The notes beneath the pieces were generated by a model. That model saw only the letters and a program-made list of their open reading frames with translations, did not search any database and had not been told where the DNA came from. Shown here piece after piece: positions 54,311 to 64,000 of a stretch of 64,000 nucleotides of DNA (the first letter of the stretch is position 1; each line of letters starts with the position of its first letter). Source of the DNA: Liolophura sinensis (taxonomy: Eukaryota > Mollusca > Polyplacophora > Chitonida > Chitonidae); contig NC_088299.1 in the NCBI RefSeq assembly GCF_032854445.1, forward strand, positions 14,873,608 through 14,937,607. The letters run 5' to 3'. A program made the position numbers and the translations under genes.

Positions 54311-57300
54311 ATTTTTGTCATGTGCTGGAAAGTAAAGAACAAAACATGAGTTGTTTACTGCATTTTACCAAGGGCCTACATAGTTAGGCAGATTCCTGTC
54401 TGTAGGAGCCCTTCATGGAGTCAAAGCTTTGAGTCACTTTACACCACTTCTGACTTGTCAGAGGCTACACTGATTTGTTGAGGACCAATCACAGGAACTT
54501 CCCTCTGGGGCAGAGATTCCCCAGGGTACCCTTCTGGGGCATGCAGTAAACTGACAGAGGAAGACAGGTCTTCTGAGAATCACATGGTCATTGATGTTAA
54601 ATCTGTTGACCAAGGAGATTAGATGTCAGGTGACTGGCTGGGTGTGTAAGGCATACAGAGACCCCCAGAGGTAGAGATGTACGCAGTTACTGACTTGCTT
54701 CAGTTCTGAAGCCTACCTGTATATATGATTCACAGGTGAAAATGCTCCTCTGAAAGGATCTCTTTAAAAAACTGGACTATGATTTTAGGAGTAATATAGA
54801 TTCATGTTCATGCTATTGAAATTGAATTTACACTTGTATGTGAAGACATTGCATGCCATTCAGACCTCCTGAATAATAAAACATTTTGCAGATCTTATAG
54901 TTTATTTAATTGGAGATTAAGCTACTAAAATTTCAACTTATTTATTCATTTTTATACTAAAAAGCACTTTTTTCATTCACATGTACTGTATGATATATTC
55001 ATGATTGTTAGGTTATCATTGTAAGAACTATGTAATGTTACAGTTCTTCCTAAAATCAAACCTGCAGTATTTATGGATAATTTCTTTGGCCTGTCTTGTA
55101 GTACTTGTTTTGTATTTCTCTCCCTAGGCGTCTTTCTTGATGTACAAGTCTGTTGCTTGTAACTGTGGGCCAGTGCAGCGTACGTGCTAAAATCAAACTG
55201 ACCATTAGTCAACCTTTAATCCATTGCTGATGCACCAATTGTATTTATGTTGTAGCATACATGTACATATAGCTGACACAGAAAAAAATAAACTTGGATG
55301 TTAGGCCTAAACATGGAAGTTGTAGGGAAATTAGAATGAGCTGAAGGTTATGACATGCCTCATTAAGGTAGAATGCACATTGTCAGAAGTTTGCTCACAC
55401 ATGTCCAGTGCGTGTTTGTCAAGTACATGCACTCTCTTCTAAATTTGTCATCGCCACTTTTCAGCCTTTCTCTCTGTGTATGTTTGACTTGATGCATATT
55501 CATTGTTTCTTCTGTTGCATAAATGAAATGATGATAATGGCATTTGGAGGTCTGGTCTGGTATGTTTTTTTCACTTCTCTGTCATTGTCATACATAAGTA
55601 AACTTGGTGTTGTGCCCATGTACATGTACAGTGCCCAGCCATCCACGCTGTAAGTGGCCCAGGATCAGCTGATACTGCATCAGAAAATGCATAATTTATG
55701 AGTTAGCAGTAAAGAAAGTAGCAAATCTAATTGGCATAAAGGACTGTCAATTACTGTCATCAGAAAAACTGTTATTATAATTCATGTATGGGATGATTTT
55801 TGTAATAATGACTTTATGACAGGACATGCGAGCATCTGTGAAGCAGGACCTAATGATCATGAGAAGTTGTGAGAATCTTTGCTTGTGGATGTACCTCGTC
55901 GTGGGCCAGAGGACTGATCGGGTGGTCACGCGCTGTGTCAGTCACAGCGATGATTGGACGCTGCTAACTGATCACTAATCCATGTGTGTTATCAGACATC
56001 TTTATAATTCTTTCACTCTGTTAAACACTTGGTAACTAAAAATAAGATCATGAAAAGGAGACAGAAATTCCATAGAAAGATATGTGTTTAACAAATATGT
56101 TAGATGACGGTAATTTAAATGTACTTCTAATTATTATTAATTAGGTTTTTAACTTTCTTTGGGATGTTTAATTAAGCTTTTCTCCAGTCTTCTGCTGCGT
56201 CTTTGGTTTTTGATCAAGCCAATATTTAAAGTTGCTCCACATTTCCACAAAGTTTTAAATTTAGGACAAAATAATCATACAGACATATCTATACAGCACC
56301 TTGCATATAAATTATCAGCGTGTTACTGTATTTATTTGTGTACCTACCTTTGAATTTCTTAATTCTTTAGAAAAAAATTATCTTATTTTGTTAAACCTAA
56401 CAAGTTCTTTTCTGCGAAAAGTAGAAGACTTAGAAGAAACAGAAATTAACACGTTTAAGATACTGGTCGGTATGAAGATTTCTGAAACTTTTAGATTACA
56501 TTGTATGTTATTGAACAATACTACTGGATAGACAAAAAACATCTGAACGAATTGTTGTGGATAGGAGTTATGTATGTAGACAGGAGGTGGTGGTAGGTTG
56601 ATAAGGTAGCGGGTATGGGATTGCAAATTATTGAATTTTAGCATCAAAGTCTTATCCTAAGCCCATTCCCTGAGTATATGTTTATGCATATTGAAGATTT
56701 TGAATTGGCGTTGAGTACATGTACATGATGATTGTATATATTATGCAAATTTTTATGACCCCCCCCCCCCTTCGGCCATTAAGTAAGGGCCCTTAGAGAG
56801 GCTAAGTGCTGACAAATTGCCACAGATAAAGTGAGGAGTCTGATAAAAATAGAAAGATACATGATACAGGAGCGTGTTAATCACTGGTTGTCGCACGAAC
56901 AAGTCGTCACGCTCGGGCAAATTACAACAAATTAGCACCTTTTTCATTATCATTTTTTTTAAGTCCCAGGCTTCGTTTGATGCTTCACTGCTTGTCAGCT
57001 TGTAACATCTTTACTTTTGTTTGATGTTTTTGTGACTACCACTGGCATCTTCATTCCTTCTCCTTGTAAGCTGCTTAATCAGCCATTGTCTGGTTTATAG
57101 TCCGCAGGATTGGCACATGACTATATGTTTTTTTTATCACATTTTTATTTCTCTTCAAGTTATTGTTTGAGCATGTAGGTATTTAGGGGACTTAGACATG
57201 TTTTTAATATTCTTGAGTAAAGCATTAAACAGTAATCAAATTCGTAGATCTTTTTTAAATCTGTTGAAATCCCTGTGATCTTTGCACAGTAGTTTAAAAG

Positions 57301-58018
57301 CATTACGATATTCCACACCACATAATAATGCACACACACGTTGTAATAGTGAGGATATAATCATATAATCAATTTATTCTTGACAAGTCTTGATCTGCTA
57401 GAATGCATAAAATTTGTCAGCATTGTTTTGGACTTTTACCTACCTATTTCTGTTCTTCGCATCTTTCTCTTTGAAGTATAATGAGGTTGAGAATGATTAA
57501 ATTTCAAAATTTCTGACCTTTAAATCATTAAATACCTCAAATATTTTGTTATTGAATACATTAAAATTCTTTTCTTTTATCAGTAATTACTAGTGATCAA
57601 CGAGGAGGGGAAAAAATCTTAGAAAATGTACTCAGGCATGCTTTATCAAGATGATGATAATTGGTGTCATTAATATTATGATTAATAACGATGACACGAA
57701 CATCAAGCTTGGTGGACATTTATAGATGTTCGTGAATTGATAGTCTTTTGTTGCTGTGAGACGGAAAAACAAAAGTACACACGACACCTATAACTTCTTA
57801 ATTGTGAGTTCGTAGTTGGTGAAATGTCGTGCTTACTCTACCATGTACCAGGATTGGGTTAACTGTATTCTGATAATTATGTCATGGCTGATCTACCATA
57901 CATATACATGTATATTATATACCAGGATAGATCATACTCATATACCATGTACCAGGATCAGGTTTTACTGTATTATGATCATTATGTTACCGCTGATTTA
58001 TCATACACGTACTCTGGT

Positions 58019-58762
58019 CAACAGTGTGTATTACATGCATCTTCCATCAAGTCCTATACTTGTATGTGATGTAGGCATGTGAACAGTATTTGTTACATGT
58101 ATGTCCCATCAAGTCCTATACTTGTATGTGATGTAGGCATGTAAACAGTATTTGTTACATGTATGTCCCATCAAGTCCTATACTTGTATGTGATGTAGGC
58201 ATGTAAACAGTATTTGTTACATGTATGTCCCATCAAGTCCTATACTTGTATGTGATGTAGGCATGTGAACAGTATTTGTTACATGTATGTCCCATCAAGT
58301 CCTATACTTGTATGTGTTGTAGGCATGTGAACAGTATTTGTTACATGTATGTCCCATCAAGTCCTATACTTGTATGTGATGTAGGCATGTAAACAGTATT
58401 TGTTACATGTATGTCCCATCAAGTCCTATACTTGTATGTGATGTAGGCATGTAAACAGTATTTGTTACATGTATGTCCCATCAAGTCCTATACTTGTATG
58501 TGATGTAGGCATGTGAACAGTATTTGTTACATGTATGTCCCATCAAGTCCTATACTTGTATGTGTTGTAGGCATGTGAACAGTATTTGTTACATGTATGT
58601 CCCATCAAGTCCTATACTTGTATGTGTTGTAGGCATGTGAACAGTATTTGTTACATGTATGTCCCATCAAGTCCTATACTTGTATGTGTTGTAGGCATGT
58701 GAACAGTATTTGTTACATGTACATGTATGTCCCATCAAGTCCTATACTTGTATGTGATGTAT
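58019..58762. repeat. 62-bp minisatellite, 11 full units
   Basis: Unit starts step by 62 bp from 58081 to 58701, plus a diverged partial unit at the start. Each holds CAGTATTTGTTACATGTATG and CATCAAGTCCTATACTTG. Variants (GATGTAGG versus GTTGTAGG) are grouped, which suggests block duplication. Confidence 0.95.
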
Positions 58763-59329
58763 TTGTGTGTTCATTGTTAACACTTTCAATGTTTTCTGTG
58801 GAGATAAGAACAAACATGTGTATCAAACTGTGCATGTGCAGACATGGTATCTTTCCATTAAACAAGTTCTTGTTGGTAGGAATTTAACATTTGGCCTTCC
58901 ATTTCCACTTTGATGTACATATATTTGAGGGTTAATTACAGCTCCAGGTGCAAAATACCTTAATTCTTCTAAATTTTAGGACAAATATTTGTGTTGAAAG
59001 TAGAATGTTACATTTCTTTACATTTTGATATGAGTCTTCACTTTGTTCATTAGATGGTCTAACCATGTGAGAAGAAAGAAACACAAAATTCCTGCTACAG
59101 TTACATACATATTGGCTAAAATGAGCAGACGAAGTGTCCCAAAAATGAGAAGAAAGAGGGTAGCGGGCAGATTGCAAATGTGGCAGAAGGTACATGTAAC
59201 AGCTCAGAATTTGTCTTTGGACCTGTCACTTTTGTTATCTGAATACCTGGTGAACAGGTAGCTAATCTCAGATAAAGGCATAAAGATAGAAATTGGTATT
59301 ATACAATTTGTCTCTCACTGTGTCGTTTG

Positions 59330-59930
59330 ATGGATGTCAAACAGCTGGTACATCTTCACTACATTTGGAAGTTGCGTGTGTAAAATTTCACCTTATGGAC
59401 TGCAAGGTGGACAGCTAGCTAATCTTGGATTATTAAAGTTAGAAACTACATGTATAAATTATTTTTGTGTATCACCTGATGGACAGCTAATCTTGAATTC
59501 AGTTAGAAGCTACAGGTACAAAAGTTGTCATGTGTATCATCTGATGGACAGCAAGGTGTGCAGCCAGCTAATCTTGGATTAAGTTAGAAGCTACAGGTAC
59601 AAAAGTTGTCATGTGTATCATCTGATGGACAGCAAGGTGTGCAGCCAGGTAATTTTGGATTAAGTTAGAAGCTACAGGTACAAAAGTTGTCATGTGTATC
59701 ATCTGATGGACAGCAAGGTGTACAGCCAGCTAATCTTGGATTAAGTTAGAAGCTACAGGTACAGACGTTGTCACATTTATCACCTGATAGACAGCAAGGT
59801 GTGCAGCCAGCTAATTTTGGATTAAGTTAGAAGCTACAGGTACAAAAGTTGTCTTGTGTATCATCTGATGGACAGCAAGGTGTACAGCCAGGTGATCCTT
59901 GATAAATTTAAAAGCTACGGGTTTAAAGTT
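59330..59930. repeat. 81-bp minisatellite, about six units
   Basis: Unit starts at 59503, 59584, 59665, 59746, 59827 and a diverged one at 59908, exactly 81 bp apart. The upstream part from 59330 is more degenerate. Core: GTTAGAAGCTACAGGTACA and GATGGACAGCAAGGTG. Same period as the array in SCAP intron 23 but unrelated in sequence. Confidence 0.9.
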
Positions 59931-60839
59931 TTGATCAGGCTGGTATATTAGCTAACAGTTGTTCAGTTAGAAGTTATAAGTTGACTGAAGAATATTTTCT
60001 TTAAACTTTGGAATCAGCTACCACGTATAATCCGACCAAGCATGATAAAGATGTGCGTGTTGATGCAGTGGTTGTGTATTCATAATCCGTGTACACTTCA
60101 TAGTCTGGTACACATACATTTCCTTCACCAGAAATTGGCCATAGATTGAGCGTTTCATGCATGTGTTTTTTAATATACTGGTATATATACCTCGTCACAG
60201 TGTGTAAGAAACGTGATTTTAATGGCTGTGTTTGACTATATCGATTTAATTTATTGATGTGAAAAAGGATAGAAGTTTGTAATGACATTATCAGACTGAT
60301 TGTTGAAGTTCGTCAGTATGGGTGAGTAATGACACATGAAGTTGTTCAGAACAGACTTTTGTTATTCTGTAAGGCCAGTGTGAAAAATCAGCAAGTTTCT
60401 GAGGTAATGGAGACAAGATTTTCTGATTTCTTCTTTGTGTATTGTGGCAATCATAATGCTGTGTTCAGAGATGTCTTGCATTAAATGTGAGCAAAGATTA
60501 TAAATTTTGAAATGTGCAATACATTTTGACAAAACAGGATTCCTAAACATTAAATGTAGCATGGTGGAAGGATTAAAGATGCAATAGAATATTTTAAACA
60601 TCAATTTTACTTTCCTTGACATTGGGAATCAGTACAACGCATGGACTTCACCTACAGCTGTATTGTGATAAGCTTGCTGAGAGTAGCAGGACCATGATGC
60701 TATTGAATAGCTGAGCCATCATTATTTCCTCTGCAGTCAATTTATCCAATTTTCATGCGCCCTGTTTTTTACAAATCTCACATGGTTGGTAAACATGGCT
60801 GTTTGGCAGAGATGTTTTTAGAGCCCTGTCCCCTCTGTA

Positions 60840-61560
60840 TTTTGTGATCTCGTCCCTCTGATATAGACATGGTCTATCAATAATTCAATAGAGGATGGAT
60901 GGCGCGTCTAGATGTACCGTCTGAAAGCCGCCAAGCAGCACGGACAGATGCTCGTTTGTGAATTGTATCCTTTATTGCACAAACCAGCTCGCCAATTCTT
61001 GTCTCCCTCATCCATCGAGTTCATCGACTTGTTTCTTTAGCTACGAAACTTTTGGCCACGTACGGTCGGGCCAGAACGTGCAGGTATGATGTTTGCCTAA
61101 CACATGCGAGAACAAACTCTAGTCAAAGCTACAATAACAGGATGCTGAGTTTCAATCTGCAGGATTTCGACTCCCGTATTATCTATTGTCCACTGCCTCT
61201 TTTTGAGCGCTTTGTAGAGAGATCAAGGCGAGCTGGCAGCTTGTATTGATTGGACTGTCACAGGCAGCTGTCCCGCGCGAAGAAGCCAGTTGCAGCCCCC
61301 CATCCTCCGCTCCACTCGTGCTAGCCCGCATCCTATAGATTTTCATGGAACCATAATTCACATTTGCCATGATGTGGCAGGCTGTTACTGATCATCTCTT
61401 GCTCGCGTTAATTCTCATCAACAACTCCGTCAGGATTAACTTTATCTTTACAAATTGATTACCTGGCTGAATAATGGCCATGGTCAATATGGCCATCAGA
61501 CCCATTCAGATGAGGCCTTTATCAGCAGACTATATACGCTGAGAATTTAGGACTTACCTG
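60840..61560. promoter_or_regulatory. Candidate intronic regulatory block
   Basis: Unlike its surroundings, this stretch is free of repeats, has balanced composition and contains several motif-like words: WGATAR sites at 60874, 61442 and 61519 and a repeated ATGGCCAT. By chance about one or two WGATAR sites are expected in this length, so this is not strong enrichment. It is flagged mainly for its texture. Confidence 0.25.
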
Positions 61561-64000
61561 CATCTGAAGGCGGCATTGTTAGTGCGGAATTGTATGGGTG
61601 CAGGGGTATTAAATGATAGCTCAGGTCAGGTCAAGGCTTTTACATTTTTTGTTTGGAAATCATTTAATGATTAAAGAAGGTTTGAATTTTGATCACAAAT
61701 CTCAGGTATAGTAACTTAGAAGGGTTGAGATTTTTTTTTTTTTTTGCTGCCAAGTGTCCATGTTGTCACACTGTTCACTAAGTTTTTTTCTTTTTTTGAA
61801 GCCAATTTTGTATTTCTGGAGATTGTGCTTTTTTTGGGTTTTATGTCATGTACATGTAATTGTGGTGATCATATGTACAACTACAGTAAATTTGCCAGCT
61901 TCTGGTCCACTGGAGTTGATCGGAATTCAGATGCTTCACGCTTTGTTGATGACAGAATGAATTGCACAATGTTTTTATTATTACAAAACAAAAGACAATT
62001 TAATGATGATTCCAGTGAGTTATGCTAATTACTGATATGTGTATATTTTGTGAGTTTATGCATTTAGGAAATGTTAATGCTTAACATCACCAATCTCGGG
62101 CTTGTGATAACTGAGTAACAGATTTTTGTCTGTTTTATTTGTAAGTGGCCATAACCACAGATGACAGTCTGGACAGGGAGACAAGCTGTAAGTAGGTTAG
62201 CTGGATCTCGAGATGCTAACATCTGGTGTGTTCTTAAGGTCTGGCAGCTTCTCAGGATGAGATATTATTGATAAGATATCTGCTATCATCAGTTGTCTGG
62301 GATGGGATACCAACAACAGAGATACCTGAAGCCTAGTCACCCTAAAAACAGGCTAAAACAACAGGTGTGTTGTTTTCACTATACACGCTGGGATTTCATC
62401 AGCAATCTTTTGATTTGGTTCATGTAGGGTTGTATGTCAGTTGTATATGCAATTGATTGGAAATAGAAAGTTGTGAGTAGAGTTCAGTGTTCTTCACAAA
62501 GAAGTGCATATACATGTATATAGCGGAGCTCCATTTTTCTGAAAAAATAACAAAATTGTTGTGTGGTATTCACTATTGGCATTTTAAGGTTTTAGACTTC
62601 CACCGAATGCAGACTGCTAATCATGGATTCCACCAGAAAACTGTCAGTACTCCCATTGTGGTAATATCTTTAAGTGACAAATGTATTCGTACTGTATGTT
62701 AAGGAATATTATGGAATTCTTATATTATGGTGGTTGTTAAATCCCAATCCTGTCTGGGGAATCTTATACAAAGTACATGGGCTATATATCGGTTCTCAAG
62801 GTCTGAAGATGTCTTGTTTTCTGTACAATTGAGGACTCTGCCTGACCTCATAGGCTAGCTTGCCTTTGTATGATAAAGGGCCAGCTAGTGTAATGGTGAC
62901 ATAAAGCCAAACATTATTTATGACAAAACTGCCATGGAAGCCATCACCAAGGAAGTTGAGATTTAATGGTGCTTTTTTATCTGGAATACGGTAGCATATA
63001 CTAGGCCTCCGATAGCAGCAAGATTGAGGTTAAAATCGTGGGGTTTGTGCCAACCTTGGGTCAGAGTAGAGGGTCAGGCATGTGTACAGACGTAAAACTG
63101 TTCAGCGCCCCATTTGTCACCTGACACTTCCCACATCAACCAATCAGATGCTTCTTGGAAATTTGGGCAAATACCTCAGTCCTGGTGCTGTGCCTATCAG
63201 TTGACACATTGAAGACTTGATCAGGCTGCAAAAGGAAGCTAATATCATATGTACAGTATCTACATTTCTGTTACCTCCCATAAAAGGAAATATAAAAAAT
63301 ACTACTGCAGAAACTTTCAGTACCATGTACCTTTATATCCCTTTTTGCAGGGAATGATTATGTTCTCAGAAATTTGCGGCCTGTTTCACAAATTGTTCGT
63401 GCATATACCTGTAGAATTTACTATTTTTCTGAGGGGACGGGACATATCTCCATGACACCAATGGTGAGGTGTTCCTCACATGACTGAGAGACCCTGTGTG
63501 AGTTCAGTCCAGGTCTTTGACATGGGATTTGTAGATTTTCTCTGCTTTCTTTGCTCCTGGAGCCTTGTTATCGTAGGTGGTTGAGGGTGTTGAGGGAAAC
63601 ATTTGTGCAATGTTACTCTTGTTGGAAGATAAGTTGTTGAAGTTAATGGGAAGGTGGTGATATTTGTGAAGCAAGATCAATAACCATTGATATAATGGAG
63701 CTAGCTATAAATGTTGTCCAGTGAAAACAGTTGGATTGTGCCACGTGACCGTCCTGTACTTGGAGCCCGGAGAGCCATATTTTTTTCTTTCACGGTCGCA
63801 AAGGAAGACAACTTTATATGCCAAAAGCTTTGGGCGCTGTTGGGGTGGGGGAGGCGCTGCTGAGTTGATAATTTGCTCTCTACGCTTCTGTAAACATTGA
63901 CGAGGAAATGTGGACAGGGGAATAAATTTCATTATTTGTTTATGTCCAAATTTTTGCAAAACGCTAAAGTGAAGATCAAAAGCAACTTAGGAATATACAA

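Larger units (their letters stand above)
52046..64000 (+). other. Probable first intron of the ZFPM-like gene
   Basis: No second exon was recognised up to the window end; no zinc-finger sequence occurs on either strand. Contains an inverted dispersed repeat (54070), AT microsatellites, two minisatellites (58.0 and 59.3 kb) and a complex block at 60.8-61.6 kb. Long first introns are usual in FOG genes. Confidence 0.5.

Noticed and set aside
59121-59190. MSRRSV-like start within the ZFPM-like intron, possibly an alternative first exon
   Set aside because: After MSRR the sequence loses the KQ-xP motif and has no similarity; four residues are easily matched by chance.

Overview
The window looks like a piece of a molluscan nuclear genome, probably bivalve. 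It is AT-rich, its genes are split by short to medium GT-AG introns, and it carries many tRNA-derived SINEs of a kind I associate with molluscs, plus many minisatellites. The phylum is an inference from gene content and repeat style; no species can be named.

Three protein-coding loci can be supported. (1) Bases 2781-3827, plus strand: an apparently intronless class A (rhodopsin-like) GPCR of 348 aa that most resembles the GPR21/GPR52 orphan group. (2) Bases 37728 down to 11220, minus strand: a complete 24-coding-exon gene for SCAP, the sterol sensor that escorts SREBP from the ER to the Golgi. All exon joins were worked out by hand. They are phase-consistent and give a 1333-residue protein, provided one base missing from exon 12 is allowed for. 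(3) Bases 52006-52045, plus strand: the first coding exon of a gene whose protein begins MSRRKQ-NP, the N-terminal NuRD-recruiting motif of FOG/ZFPM, SALL and BCL11 zinc-finger regulators. It is best explained as ZFPM (FOG). The rest of that gene lies beyond the right edge, so 52046-64000 is probably its first intron.

Layout: 1-2780 is intergenic sequence with SINE/MITE debris. The GPCR follows. Bases 3828-11219 are non-coding, with a CpG-rich block near 7.5-8.0 kb and the SCAP 3' flank. SCAP fills 11.2-37.7 kb. Bases 37.7-52.0 kb are intergenic, with repeats and the CpG-richer promoter/leader of the ZFPM-like gene at the end. Bases 52-64 kb are intron, with two minisatellites and a complex block at 60.8-61.6 kb that could be regulatory.

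The most unusual feature is inside SCAP. Two introns (7 and 10) carry minisatellites that appear to have grown from the real 5' splice site of the exon next to them, so the intron contains dozens of near-consensus donors. The 3' end of exon 10 has also been copied five extra times as 108-bp units, and exon 21 lies in a 117-bp tandem triplication in which both extra copies have a stop codon. SCAP introns hold at least three more tandem arrays. No direct functional link among the three genes is evident from the sequence.
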